This document shows, piece after piece, positions 46,935-60,300 of a stretch of DNA of 64,000 nucleotides. The stretch is from Zonotrichia leucophrys gambelii (lineage: Eukaryota > Chordata > Aves > Passeriformes > Passerellidae), in contig NC_088171.1 in assembly GCF_028769735.1 (NCBI RefSeq), positions 76,587,216 to 76,651,215 on the forward strand, written 5' to 3'. The notes under the pieces are model-generated. The model did not search any database and was not told the DNA's origin. It worked only from the letters and a program-made list of their open reading frames with translations. A program made the position numbers and the translations under genes. The first letter of the stretch is position 1, and each line of letters begins with the position of its first letter.

Positions 46935-49900
46935 TTTTGAAACATTCATACAGCCTATTAACTTTGCATGATCTTTGAATGAGATTGCAGAAGGACAAAG
47001 CCCTTTCCTGAAATATTTTAAAATTCAAATAAGGCAAAGATGAGTAAGGATATGCATAGAACAGGGAAAAAAATGAAAATAAAAAAGAAAAAGAAGGAAA
47101 AAAATAAAGGGATTTAGAAAAGAAGATTAATATGAACTGTGAATATTTTAGGGACAAAAACCTGTTAATATATTTCATTGCACGGAGTGACTTAGAGTAA
47201 GACATGAGATATGGCACAGGAGGAGAAAATCGACTGTAAGAAAGCAGAAAGTAGTGGATTGGTGATCAAAAAAAGACTTTTAGAAAGTGTTTCAAAAGGG
47301 AGCAGTAAAAATACTGAAAAATATTCTCTGAATACACAGATCAACCAGAAAAACAAAAAAATCAATCAGCATCAAAAGTTTATCCTAAAAATTAAAAGTA
47401 ATTAAAGTACTGAGAATTTCCAATGCCTCTTCAACTCCTACAAGAACCTGTCTTTGGAAGGCTGATTCTTTCCCCCCATAGATACTTTCCTAAGATTACC
47501 ATTCCCCAAACAAGTAAACTGCACCATATATATAATGTGATATTTCAGAGACACTTCCTTCTTTGAGAAAACACCTTCTCAGACAGTCCTGGTACCACAT
47601 AAGCTGCTTTTTACTGACTCAGTTTTCACTGGAAACGTCATTCTGTGCTTCCCCCAGCCATCTGACTAGAGCCAGATGTTTGGGAGAAAAAAAGGACTCA
47701 AACAAACTTTACCTGAACTGTACAGAACATTTCTTGTGTCAAGTCTGGGAAGTAAAAATGAGAGAAGCTGTCCAGTACAATCACAAAATAGAGATATTCT
47801 GAGCAAGAATATTTGTCATGCTACTGTAATTCTTCAGCATAATATAGAAGACAATAGATTTACTTCTCTAGCCTGCTGCAATGGGGCAAATTACTCAAAA
47901 ATCATCTATCACAAAAGGATAAAGGGTGTCAGGATTTGAGCAACCATTTATTGTAGAGAGCAAAGGCCTTAGAAATCCCTTCCTTTTTGGCTAATGTAAA
48001 TTTTTGCTGCTCTGTCTGGTTTACCACGGTACATGATTAAAAACAACTATAAAGGCTGTCCAGAATGAAAATGTGTCTCATTCATAGAGAAGACATTGGA
48101 GTAGTCCTGGAGGAGCAGAGATGACACACATGCACACAAGTTCAGGTTTATTGCAATGAATCACATTTCTACCAAAGAGGGGACACAGTTGAGTGACTCA
48201 GGTTAGAACTGATACTTTTTGTAGCAATCAATGTAAAGACAAACTTTGAAATATATTCTTTTCAATGTGATAAAGATTTCACCTACCACTCAAAAAGAAT
48301 GCAGAAAACAATTTTACAATAACCACCTGAAAAGCCTTCCTGTCATTAATTTTCATGGATTTTTAAGCCACTTCCACTGCTTAGCAGAGCTGTTACTAAT
48401 GGAAATATCACAGTGGTTTAAGGTTTTCTAAAATTTTCTTAAGGTGCAGCACAATTTCAAATATCCTCTAGAACTCAGCACATTTCTTAAACCTCACTGA
48501 AGCATGTGCTTGCTTCCTTTTTCCACTGTCCCTCACTTGTGTTTGTTGTTTCAGCCTGCAGCCACCCCTCAATGTGTTTTCATTTGAAGGCTAAATGTTA
48601 TGTCCTGTACCAGGTGCCAGAGGGAGATGCTGAATGAAGAGCTTAATTTATACAAATTCAGGGGATTTTGAGGATTCCAGTGAACTTGCTGACTAACCCT
48701 GTGATTGTTAGGTCCTTCTGAAGTGTGCACAGCTAAGGACAAGCCCACTGCACTGTGCAGCACATTCAGTCGAGGTGTCCAGCTGGAATCATATACTCCT
48801 ACAAAGTGAAAGTTCCCCAAGTATATCAGTCTGGTCTCAGACACCTCAATTTCTAAACCTGACATTTGCTACATATTGTCAGGGAGGGTCCACTCCCACA
48901 ATAGTGCTTTCATGGGCACAGAGGGCTCAGAAGAGTGGAAAAGAGCAGAATGTTATGGGCCTCATGTGCCAAAATACCATTCTGAATCCCACTCTGAACA
49001 CTAGTTATAGGGGAAAAAGAGAAAGGCTGCTACAAGGACCTCATCCAATACACTAATCAAGAAAGTAAAAAAGCAATACATGTGTGCTTTTTTCTGGTAC
49101 ATGGCAAAAGTACTTGATGAAAAGCTGATTTCTTTTCTGTCAGAAAGGAAGATGTATAGCTGTTGATTTGAGGTATCAGGAAAAGATTCTCCTTTCAAAA
49201 GATGGGCTATATTTTCAACAGAGATAATAAATATTTTTGGTAGTAATGGATCTTGATTTTTCCTGGTTTCCCAAAATACATAATTCCCCAAATTTGGACC
49301 TCAAGTAAATGGCTTGTGCAGCCTCATCAGTGTTCTATATTCACAAAAGCTTATGCATACTAGTATGCACCTAACTTATGACTTCTAAACCTTTGCCTTT
49401 GAAACATTCTACTTGCCACTGAGTTTGCACAGAGTCCACATGTGATGTTCAAACACCAGAAACCAGTGATTTCTACTTGGATTTCTCTGATTAGGGCCTT
49501 GTTTTCACCCCCACTAGAGGGAGAAATGGTCATACAAGGCTTTCTGAAACATAATTGCCTTTTCACCACACTGAGCGTGAAGAGGCTGATAAATCTGGTC
49601 ATGGAACAACTCCACGAGCATCTAATTGCCCTGCAGAGTACTACAGAATTAGAGTAGCATTCCTCAGTCATCATCTTCACTACTTTTGAGGAAGTGGCTT
49701 ACCTAATATATTCTAGATATGCGTATTGCATCTTGACATGCAGCAAAATGGTTTGTGTGAAGTTTTTATTTCTCATTTTAAAAGTAAAAATGATTAATAT
49801 AGAAAGAATTTCCAGATAAACAAGATGAAAATTACTGAAAAGCAGAAGGATTTTTCTCTTACCTAGGAATTCAAAAATCACAGTTCATTTGTTCCTCGCT

Positions 49901-52159
49901 GAATATATATTTATTAGTGGCATGTGTAGGTGGACTATTATGCCAAGAATTCTATAGTTGAGGAGAAGATACAATAACTTCTTAAAAGTGAATATACTTC
50001 CAGGATATTTTTAGCATGTTACATACCCTTAATTTCATAGAAGAAATTTTATACAGGTAGTCTAGAACTCTGAGCTGCTAAAATACAAAACTAATAGGAT
50101 ACTGGGCTGTAGTAGAATATTATGTAGGATCTCCAGTAAACAGTTTATACAGTCCATTAATTCATTTAATTATATTAAAATGTATAAAAATATTTTTGTA
50201 AGGAAGGTTTTAAATTTTTAATAAGTTCTTTTTAAAGATAAAAATTTAAAAATGGCAAATATGCATAAAACAGAAAGAAATTTTATTAGCATACAATAGA
50301 CAGCCATCATGGTACAGAATAGTCTAGGCATGTAACACAAAGTTCTGTCTTATTAATGACAGGAATTATAGCTCCTAACACCAACAAGGACTCTGAGTTT
50401 TATCCTGACTGACCTTCTGCAAAGAAGAATCTAATCCTCATATTTCTGCATTTACTGTCTAATGTCCATCTGCTACTTCCCCAAGACCATTCAAAAATTG
50501 AATGAAGATTTTTTTGAAGATTTTTTTATATGCCTCTATGTTTTCTTTTTGTTCAGATGATATGATTTACTCCTAAGACACATACAGGTGATGTAAATTG
50601 AAGGCTCCAAATTTAGCCTTTCAGTTATATAACCTTCACAACATTTCATTTTGAGGAGTGAATAAGTAACATAATCTTTTCCATTGTAAAGCATTGCCAA
50701 GCAAGTACCAGCAAGTCAGTAATCTATCGCAGTCATTAACATAAGAATCTCTTAGTTGGTAAATTTACTTAGAAGTATGTATAAAGTATAAATAAGTCAT
50801 ACTGTATACATCCCTGGTGGATCCTTGCCCAGAACATATATTCCATAGTACTTAACTGTGCTGCCTGCTATAAAATATGTGTGCCTCGCTGTTCCTGATA
50901 GATGTATCTTAAAACCTCTAGGCACAGAGAGAAAAAGCTATTTCTTACATCCAACGATACCCTGTGACTCTTTCAGGCTTTCTACAACCCATAGGATTTT
51001 AACTTATTTCCCCATGCCCTGCCAGCTCCACAAAGCCCTGAGCTGTCATCAGCAGCCACCGGACCACATTCCTGATGCCCCTGTTCCCGGAATATCCATC
51101 TGGTTCATATGGCAGAAGCCATGGTGGGCACCTGGAGCTCATAGGTTGTTCCTTCAAGCAGCATCTACAGAAATTCAGCATGTCTTTAAATGGGCAATAT
51201 CTTTCTTTTTACTTAAATCATCAACTTAAAAATAACTAATATGAAATGTAACAAGCATTTTTTATAAAATCCACATTAATTAAAATATATAAATGTGCAA
51301 AAAGTATACAAGTGAAGGAATGAAAGCAGAACTATACCTACAATATTAACTCCTGAGTTACCTCAAAACCACCTTCCTGTGCCTCATTCAGCTACCTTGC
51401 TGTGTTCCCTCTTTCTCCTCCTTTCTTCTGAAAATGTGGTAAAATGTTTCAAGCTTAGTACTAGCTATTGCTGCCACAAAGCCTGTCAGAAAGCTCAGCA
51501 ATAGGGAAAAATAAAAGCATCTCCTGGAGCACCACCCTTAGAAGAAACCTCCAGTAATACTGATGCCCTTCAATTGTCACATGGTGGAGAATGTTAACTC
51601 CTGTGGTAAATATTCCCTTCAAGATTATTTTGAGACCATCCTCGCAGGCTTCATCTTTCATCTGCAATTCTTTTTCAGCCTCATGCTTATTCAAGGAGAG
51701 TTCAATCAATCCCTTAGATAAATAAAGACTGTTTCCTATCCTTAGAAAAAGCTGTTGAGGACTGAAGTAGAAGAAACTTTCACCACACCTTCCCTCAGCT
51801 TCAAGAAGCCTGAAGCAGAGTATGCTGAGGAGTGCAGAGGCCTATTCTTGACAATTAGTCAAGGAAAAGAAAGCTAAGCTGGAAGGATCAATGAGCAAGC
51901 CTAAAGCATAATTGATTTGCATGTCATGTAATATTTGAGAGGCATTTTGTTTAGGAGGGTACACAAGTTCTGAGTTTACAGTAATATACAGTTCTAAAAT
52001 ACAGGAATACCTGGAATAATTGTAAAAGCAACATTTGTTAATAGCATACAGTGTTGCAACAGAAAAGCTAAAAACAAAGCAAGATATTAGAAGAAGAAAA
52101 ATTCTGACTTTAAGAATTCCTTGTCAAGCAAGAGCTATAGTGCTAGGCCATATGGTGCG
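46935..52159. other. Unique AT-rich sequence, no gene seen
   Basis: Over 5 kb without a recognised element. Open frames of 93-130 codons exist (46825-47217 reverse, 48775-49056, 49360-49680 reverse, 50858-51229) but show no domain. The 48530-49050 and 51000-51180 stretches are somewhat GC-richer and could be old repeats or conserved noncoding DNA; I cannot tell which. Confidence 0.45.
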
Positions 52160-52646
52160 GTTCCATAGGGTGGTGACTGGGAGAGAGCTGATGATGGCGT
52201 TTTAGGTGTTACCAAACACCATCCAGGCCTACTGTCCATCATTCTGTGTCACCCCCAATCCCACAGCCACAATAGGCTGAGGGTGGGCAGGAGTCTGTGA
52301 GGGGACACTGCTGGGACAAGTGATTGAACTGAGCACAGAGACCTGCATCACACCACGCATCATCATGCTCAGCAATAACTGTGAGTTATTCCAAAGGAGC
52401 CACTGCTCAGAGCATAGCTGGGCATCCTCCTGCTGGTGATGAGGGATTACATTAGCATAACTTGGAGTTTGATTTGGGGTTTTCTTGCACCTTTTTTTTT
52501 CTTTTCTTCATACCCTCGCTGCCTCCTTCACTCATTAAACTGTAGTGACTCACAAGGTTTTCTTGATGATCTTCAAATTCTCTCCCTTACGTTGTGATGG
52601 GATGGCTGCTGAGTGCTCAGCTGCTGCCTGAGGTCAAACCACCGCA
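52160..52646 (+). mobile_element. ERVL-like solo LTR, degraded
   Basis: The order of words matches a common avian LTR family: GGCTGAGGGTGGGCAGGAG (52275-52293), GAGGGGACACTGCTGGGACA, ATCATGCTCAGCAATAACTG (the region that carries the TATA box in better copies, mutated here), ATTAAACTGTAGTGACTCAC (polyadenylation-signal region, 52536-52555), and an end GGTCAAACCACCGCA where the family ends TTAAACCACGACA. The element is old, with many substitutions. The 5' end is approximate. Confidence 0.7.
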
Positions 52647-54111
52647 CCAGGAAAGCTCTGAAGTTGGCTAGAATGGCTGGTGTATAAAATGAAGTGAGAA
52701 AATAGCACTCTGAAGCACATCTAGCAAGAGAAATGCTAGATGTAGAAAGCAGAGGGAGAGAGAGCAGGAGGGCGGGGGAGAGGTTGTGTGAAGCATGTCT
52801 AAAGGGATGAGAAGCAGAGCAATGGGTAGTGTAGAACAGCAAGAACAGGGGTTGGCAGCGTGAGACACAACAAAATCTGAACCAGGTGAGATCAATGCAC
52901 TTACTCAGCTTAAATGCAGCCTTAGCCCCCATCAAGGCTTCAAAAACCTTGAACAGTGACTGTCAGTTATTACAGGAGAAAAAACCAGCAAGCTGACCTA
53001 GCAGCTGCTTCCTCTTAAGAAAACACAGGAAAATATTATTGATCTAGTTTTATATTAAGTACTGTGCTTACTGTTTCTGACCTTTTTTATTTCCATTTAA
53101 TAAAAATGTGCTTGTTAGCCATTTTATTTACTTTTCACAGCTGCATAATATACTTCACTGCATAAAGCATTTTTCACTGCAAATTGCATCCTAAATCAAT
53201 CTTTGTATGAAAAAATATGCAGGACTCAAACTCCTTAATTAAATAATTCTGTGTAGTTCTTTAAAGATGAAGAGAAGGTACTACATTAATTACTTTATTT
53301 TTTTCTGTCTTCTGACTGATCTCCAACCTCTTCCATTTTGGTATACCATGAAAGTGACCTTTGTAGAAAAGATACTGTTCTAGTATCATCTTCACCCTTC
53401 TTTGTCAATATGCTAAGCTGCAAGAACTAATCAACTTAATGCATTTCACATTATGGTTCAAGTGGGGTGTTTTTTACAACAATGGCATGTTCATACAAAG
53501 AAACTGTATTTTCTTATACAATGATAAAATGAAATCTCTCAGTACAGTAAAAGAATCACTGCCATTCTTAGCTTAAAAAAAACCCCATAATAAAGCAGCA
53601 AAACTTGGAAAACCTTATGAAAAGACATCAGAAAATTTTCTCCTAGGATTGTTGCAAGACACCTAGACTCAGAAGGTTTGGTATGGGAACATTCAAGAAT
53701 CTCATTAAAAGTGTCTATTTATGTGGATGACTATGGGTCATGCTATCTGAAGTGACCAAAAAGTACACCAAAAAGGCAGAAAAGTATTCAAGTCTGATCC
53801 AAATGTGAGTGGCACCTTAATATAGTTGACCAATGTACCATTTTTTGGCCAGGATGAACAGACAGCACTCAGAATTAAATAACATCTTTAGGAAGTAACA
53901 AGGAATTTTTTAAACAAGCTCCTCAATAAGACAAAACTCGGTGTATGTTATTTGACGACAAAGGAATTCAATTCAAGATTTGTTCATAATTTAGACAAAA
54001 AAGGTGTCAAAATTAACAGAAAGCCATGCCTCTTTATTAGCTGTAACATTCTAGTGCCCAAGGGAAGTGCTTGTTTTGTTTATTTCAGTCCTGGAATCTG
54101 TGATGTATTTA
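52647..54111. other. Sequence between two same-family LTRs, no gene recognised
   Basis: This interval separates two LTRs of the same family and orientation but shows no gag or pol similarity that I can see. A reverse open frame of 120 codons (52573-52935) is Ser/Leu/His-rich and unrecognised. The word TGGTGTATAAAATGAAGTGA (52670-52689) faintly recalls a leucine-tRNA primer-binding site but does not abut the LTR. Confidence 0.4.
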
Positions 54112-54253
54112 CTAAAAAAAACCCAAAAAAAAAAAAAAAAAAAAAAAACCCCACAAACCCCCCCCCCCCCAAAAAAAAAAACCAAAAAAGGCAAAAACAC
54201 CCAAAAAACCCAAAAAAAACAACAAAAAAAAAAACAAAACAACACCAAAAACC
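54112..54253. repeat. A/C-rich low-complexity tract with poly-A and poly-C runs
   Basis: A run of about 24 A is followed by CCCC and a run of about 12 C, then AAAAAA, CCC and CAAC blocks for 140 bp. The strand is almost free of G and T. Lys/Pro/Asn-rich and, on the other strand, Phe/Gly-rich open frames over it are by-products of the composition. Confidence 0.95.
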
Positions 54254-54839
54254 CTTGTGTCTAGCAAGCAAAGCTCTTCTAGAAGACCTACACCTGCCAA
54301 GACCATATGACTACTAGAGGAAAAATCCTATTTAGAATGCTGAGTGTAATTCTGTCACACATGTTAATCTTTCTCAAATTCATATTGACATAAATGAATT
54401 AAAGAAACTTGGCTTGATTAACCATACCAAAGGCTAAGATGGAATGGAAGCATTCCCTGCAAATAAATCAGGATGCAAATACTGGGGAGAAAGAGATAAT
54501 TCAGTCATACAAGGAGGCTGGCAGAAGAACAAGGGCTGAATAAATCAAGCTGGTGACTAGAAGAAAGCTCCCAATTATTTATGATGTGAGGGTCTAAAAC
54601 AGCTTCTCAAGAGACACAGTGGAACACAAGCCAACCAGTGCTAACAAGCTTGGTCATTTATTGAATTACAGTAGAGGAACCCTATGCAGTGTGTCTGTGC
54701 ACTTCACAGAACAGGTCCATCTTGCTCCCTGCTCATACAGGTAGGATTAAATCTTTGTCTGAGAATGTCCAGGTTTTCTCTTGTCTGATGTACTGATTTT
54801 TTGAGATAGAAGTAATTTTCTTTATAGCACCTGCTATTG
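54254..54839. other. Unique sequence, no gene seen
   Basis: No recognisable element. The right part may contain the poorly conserved 5' end of the following LTR. Confidence 0.4.
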
Positions 54840-55329
54840 TGCTACTCTTTGGACTTGTTTTGATAACACAGGGATGTTTTAGCCATTGCTGTGCAGTATT
54901 TACACAGTGCCAAGGTCTTTTCTGCTTCAGATACTCTGCCAGTGAGTGCACTGGAATGACAAGAAATCAGGAGAGAGCACAGCCAGAACAGCTGACTCCA
55001 ATTGACCAAAGAAGGAGGCTCCCTACATATGGCATCATGCTCAGCACATAAAGCTGGAGGAAGGAAGAAGGGTGGGATGCTTGGAGTAATGGCAGCAATT
55101 TTCCCAAGTCACTGTCATACATGGTTGAGGTGGCCAAACACCTGCCTGCTGTTTGGAAGTAGCAACTTATTTTGATCTGCTTACAAGCGCATATGTCTTT
55201 TTTTTCCCCCCTCTATTTAAGGATGATTATCAACCCACTTTTCCCCTCCAATTCTTTCCCCGATCCTACTGGTCAGGGAAAGAAAAGTGGCTATGTAGTG
55301 CTTAGTTGCTTGCAGGAATTAACTCAGAG
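54840..55329 (+). mobile_element. ERVL-like solo LTR
   Basis: This copy follows the same avian LTR family more closely: CAGGGATGTTTTAGCCATTG, TTTACACAGTGCCAAGGTC and CCTTTTCTGCTTC-type sequence. Then come ATGGCATCATGCTCAGCACA followed by TAAAGCTGG (TATA region, about 55028-55055), AACACCTGCCTGCTGTTTGG, AACCCACTTTTCCCCTCCAA, and GTGCTTAGTTGCTTGCAGG near the end (55299-55317). No internal retroviral sequence is attached. The 5' boundary is approximate and no target-site duplication was found. Confidence 0.8.
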
Positions 55330-57190
55330 CCTCTGCTCACTGCCTGAGCTTTTGTTATATATTCCCAAATAGTGTAGTGTAGGGCTGGCTTGGAAAGGAA
55401 ATGATAAAAAAACAAAAATTAAATACAACAAATAAAGAGCTAAGCATGCCTTCCACAAACCAATCAACAATGCTTTAGTGTGCACTTCCATTATGATAAA
55501 AATTTTGAGATTTAATATTACAAAAACTTCTCACCTGCCACAGCTTCTCATTCCACTCAGTTAAAACTCCTATATTTACTGTGTAGAATTGATGTCCCAG
55601 GCTACTTTCACCACCAAGGAAACTACCAGAGTCCATAGGGAATCCAGCAACAGACCCTCATTTTTTTAAGAGAAACCTCCTAAGAGACCCAACAAGCTTA
55701 ATGAATAGAAGGACCCACTATCTCCCCATGTAGAAATCTTAGCAGAAAGTGCCCAGAAAAAGCCAAGGTATTCTTTCCTATGTTAGCTATTTCAGTTGTG
55801 TGGACTTATCATTTGTCATTATTTACAGAATAAAGGCCATACCCCAGTGTATCATGCAAAACCCATGTGAGCATTCTCCTTCCAGCCTGCTGATCTTGCT
55901 CTAGCTGGCCTATCACATGTAGACTATTAATAAAATAGAACTAGTTTTAGCTCACAATACCAAAAAGAAAAGGGAAACATAATTTTTCACTGATATTACA
56001 AATCTTGTACAGAAAGCAATAGCCTAAGTTACCTATTTCCAGTGTTTTAGTCTGTGCTACTTCTGAGCACAACTTGAAAAATGGTTCTGTTTATTTTATC
56101 TTATCACATTAGCCTGGTATTACTTTTTGCTCATAACCATTCAGACATGTTTGGCATTTAACATATGCTATTTTGGAAAAGATTCTAATCTGTTAAATAA
56201 GTTTTAGGCTTATCTGAAAAGGCATTTTTCTTGCATACAGCTATCTGCAGATAGTGTGATGGAAGATTAAAAAAAAGTCAGTATCTCTCCCTTCCCTACA
56301 AGCAGCTCCCTCTCTACTAATCTTAGTTGTTACAAGCAAGGATGTCAGAGACCTGGCATACAGGTTTTTAAACCAAATTGACAATTTCCTTTTAGTGCTT
56401 TTAGGTAATTATATTTTAAATTTATGTGAGAATACTGATAAATGAGCAACTGAACTGTAAATTACAGTTCCAACATTTTTTTTCAGAAGAGGAAAGCTCT
56501 TCCTTTGAAGGCGAAAGGAAAAAAGAAGTGAAAGAAAAAAGCCTGGGGATATTGTGACCATCTTCAGCAGCAGGCAGCCCCAATACTTTTAGCAATTAAG
56601 CTTGTCAGAATTCCTTCTCACAAACTCCTGCTGCTCTAGCAGCAGCAAGTGCCAGCAGGCAGCTGTGTTCCCAGAGACTGCGAACACAAACCCAGCAGAA
56701 GACAACTTGGTAGTTCCTTGTGGAAGATGAAGAAAGCCTGACAGATGAACTCCCTAATAAACTTCTGTGAATTAAGAGCTGCAGGGAGTTTAAGCTTTTA
56801 TGCTTTTATTTGCATAATGACCAGCATAAGTTCTCATGTCACAAAAGGAAATGGACTTTCCTGCCTGAGGCCACCACACTACATCAATCACTCCATCACT
56901 TAAGCAGCACAGCCTGATAAAATCATCATGCCTTTATAAAACAGCTGCCTTGTAAGGAGTACAGGAGAATTCAGCATTAAGAACAGGGGCACTCACTTAG
57001 CAAGAGATTTGCTAAGGTGTGAATCAGACTAGTGAAGTTCTTTAGTAATTAGATATTAGAACATTAAAAGTCTACCTGAGCTCTATTTATCCAGTAACTT
57101 ATTTAACTCACCCAAAGCACAACCAGTTTAAGAGAAACATCTCAAACTAAACTAAGAACATGGGCACAGAAATGGTTTTGACCAACATAT
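55330..57190. other. Unique AT-rich sequence, no gene seen
   Basis: No open frame, repeat or RNA gene can be supported. The 56500-56780 patch is richer in CAGCAG-type words but is otherwise unremarkable. Confidence 0.5.
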
Positions 57191-57390
57191 TAGAATCATA
57201 GAATGATTTGGGCTGGAGATGACCCTAAGGACTAGTTCCAACTCCCTGCCATGGTCAGGGATGTCTTCCAGTAGATCAGATTTCTCAGGATACCATCCTA
57301 CCTAGTCTTGAACTCTTCCAGGAATGATGTGTCCACAACTTCCCTGAGTAACCTGTTTCAGTGCCCCACCACCCTCCCTGCAAACAGTCA
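57191..57390 (-). mobile_element. CR1 LINE, short 3' fragment
   Basis: The left end AGAATCATAGAATGATTTGG carries the doubled CR1 terminal octamer in reverse. It is followed by GACTAGTTCCAACTCCCTGC, CATGGTCAGGGATGTCTTCC and CAGTGCCCCACCACCCTCCC. Similarity is lost after about 57390, so only about 200 bp are clear. Confidence 0.93.
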
Positions 57391-60300
57391 CACCACATAA
57401 GCTTGTCGTGTTCCAGATGTCTGATCATGTTCCTGACAAGGGAAAAAGGCCTGAGGTTGTCTTTATGCTCTGTATACCAGAGGGGATTATCCTCCCTCAC
57501 CCTTCCATTCCTCTGGCCCCTTTAATTATTTTTTCTGTAATTAGAATTTGACAGATAGAATTAAAGAGGTGCAGTGTAGTGGATTCTCAAAACAAGGATC
57601 ATGGCTACCTGTGTCATAACCATCATCCTTCTTCATGATACATTATCCTGTATAACAGCTGATAAATGTATGAGTTTAATCTGTTTCAGTTTAAGTAGTA
57701 TGATTTTCAACATACTACTTAACTGTGTGACTGAAATATTTTGTTATTTTCTCCAAGAGGGGGGAAGGATGCATTACTTTCTTTTCTTTTAAATCTTTAT
57801 TTTTAATCAAGTGATATGGCTCCATTAGCCTTTGGGGGTGGGGGTGTAAATCCCTCTCTCTGCCATTGAGATCAACAGTTCTAAGCTTCCTATTTGCATC
57901 AAGAAGTCACAGAAAATTTCTCTTTCTTTCTCATGAATCATGTTAGCAAAAACCAGTGAATAGCTATCTTAAATATCCTTGTGGTGGATGGGATGAACAG
58001 TTCTTGAGAACATGGAGTGTACTCCAGCTGTGGAGTGTACAGATGTGTGGGAACATAAATGTGGGAGGTAACAATGAAACGCTGCAACCCAAGGGGTCCT
58101 TCAGACAGTCCTGAGTGTAAAGACAGTGGCCAAACAAAACATCTCACTTACCTGTAATAAGTCTAGTCATTCCTTTAAGGATAGGAATAGAGCTTGCAGT
58201 CCCTTCAAGATGGAGGGCTTACAGCCAAGTCTGCTCACTGTTCAATCGGCAAACGCAAATCAGAAATTCTGTATTATCAGAACAGCCAAGTATTTACAAT
58301 GTATGAGTCTTGGCAAAACACCCTGTGCTCAAGCTGAAATAAAATGAATGCTTGTTCTTCTGGAAACTGTAGTTAATTAACCAGAGAATCATTCCACCTG
58401 GCTTGCACTATTCATGGCACTTACACAGAAGATCAGTCTATAGAAACTAAATCTCAACTAAAGTGGATTTAAGCTTATAAAGTATTTTTCTTAGAGTTCA
58501 AGTATAAGTCCTATGCCTCCCCTTTGATTTCAGCATGGATTTTGTCTGATGCCACAAAATTAGGTTTGGATGCACGTCTCCCCACAAGTCAGCAAGGAAG
58601 AACATTATTTTCAGTTTATAAGGCAGAAGTAATTTCCTGAATGAGGGGGAAGTCGAGAGTGGGGAGGGGGGAAGTTACTTAAAGGAAGCCTGAAAATTGA
58701 ATGGAGCGTAAATGTGTTATTTCTTGAGACAAAAATAACTATCGTTGAAATTCATGCCTAAGTGAAGTTTCTAAACATCAGAAAGGATAATAATATATGC
58801 TGTAGAAACCCTATGATCAGGGTTTTCAGGTATAACAGATTTGCCCACTAGGAAGCATCCATCAAAGAAGCTTTAATGATCTAAATGTCACCATAGAGCA
58901 AAGAAACTACAGGAATGTTCTTTTATTATGCCTGGAACAGCAACACTTCTACCAGCAATATTTAGAAAAGAATATGAATAAAGAGAAAGCAGCCATGCTC
59001 TGTAACAAAATCAAGTAAATCAAGTATTATTGACTCAACAGGATCCTTTTGCCTCTTTCAGGTGGGATTTGGGATTTAGGTTTTTCCTTTTTTTTTTTTT
59101 TTTTTGCAAGAACATGTACTTTACTAGTTGCTGTCAAAAAAAAAAAAAAAAGAATGTGCTGAATGTTTTTCATCTTTGCAAGGATAGTTCAGATAATATG
59201 ATTTTCCTTTATTTTAGTCCCTATTAATAGGAATAGAGATTCCAAGTGAATTATTTAACACTGAATTAATATTGCAAATAGAAGTATGCAAAATATTAAA
59301 ATTTAGGTATTATTACTAATATGAACCATTTCTTTTATATTGTTGAGATCAACTGGATCATTGCCTCATTGTCCCCTAAGTGATGTCTAGGTTTTGCCAA
59401 ATGAGGAGTTGGAAGGGTCACATGAGTCCCTCCTAACTCATGTGCTTAAAAATTCAATTTACTTCATTCACTTTATAAGTAGGTATTAGTATGGACAAAA
59501 AATGAAATGTCTCTTCATCTTGTAAAATACTATAATTTGCAGACATTTAGTTACAGTCAATGAATATCTAAAATTTTCCCCTGTTTTGTTCAGCAATAAT
59601 TTGCTGAAGCTGGAGGAAACCATGAATTAGAGTCCAAAGCCAACCATCAAAAGAACAATAAAGAAACTGAAAACAGTTAAGTGGCTAATCCATTAAAGAA
59701 TTTCCTCTTTTTCTTAAATTAACATGAAGTAGAGGCTAAAAAAACTGAGTTCTCCTAAATGTTCTATAAAATTCATATTATTTACTTTATTTAAATATTC
59801 TTTAATTTATTTAGTAGGAAAACATATATTTATGGTACCCTGCTATGAAAAGAATTGTCCTAAATCTGAAGAACAAGTTTTGAGCAAGTATTCTTTGCAG
59901 CTGTTTAGAGTAAATCTTGTGATTTAAAAAATTCAAAGAAAAAAATGATGCCATCAAGGTTTCTTTAAATATTTTATTTTTGCTTGTCAAGAATACTTTT
60001 AGTCAGAACTCAAATAAAAGGGGAAAATTATCATTATTTTAAAGGAATTTAATGGTAATTTTTCTTGATGATTACAATTCTTTTATCCTGCAAACAAGAT
60101 CCTAAATTCAGAAAACATACCATATCCTTAATAGAACTACAATAGAGGTAGCGAAGAAATAAGATGATAATTTTTTGTGTTTCACTAAACATACCAAGTT
60201 TACTAGGTTTAAATTTCCACACACCATTTAAATCATGACTGTATTATGAAGGATGGAGTACCTTCATATTATTTCACCTTATGTCCAAATGCTAGATTAT

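Noticed and set aside
46825..47217. Reverse open frame of 130 codons with a poly-Asn stretch
   Set aside because: The poly-Asn stretch is the ATT microsatellite read in reverse; the rest is Phe/Ser/Lys-rich noise.
50858..51229. Forward open frame of 123 codons in a GC-richer patch
   Set aside because: No family similarity is recognised and no splice signals support it; left as unexplained sequence.
53952..54317. Lys/Pro-rich frame of 121 codons and Phe/Gly-rich reverse frames
   Set aside because: Direct products of the A/C low-complexity tract.
59088..59151. Poly-T and poly-A runs as a regulatory hairpin
   Set aside because: Homopolymers of this size are common in AT-rich vertebrate DNA; no further signal.
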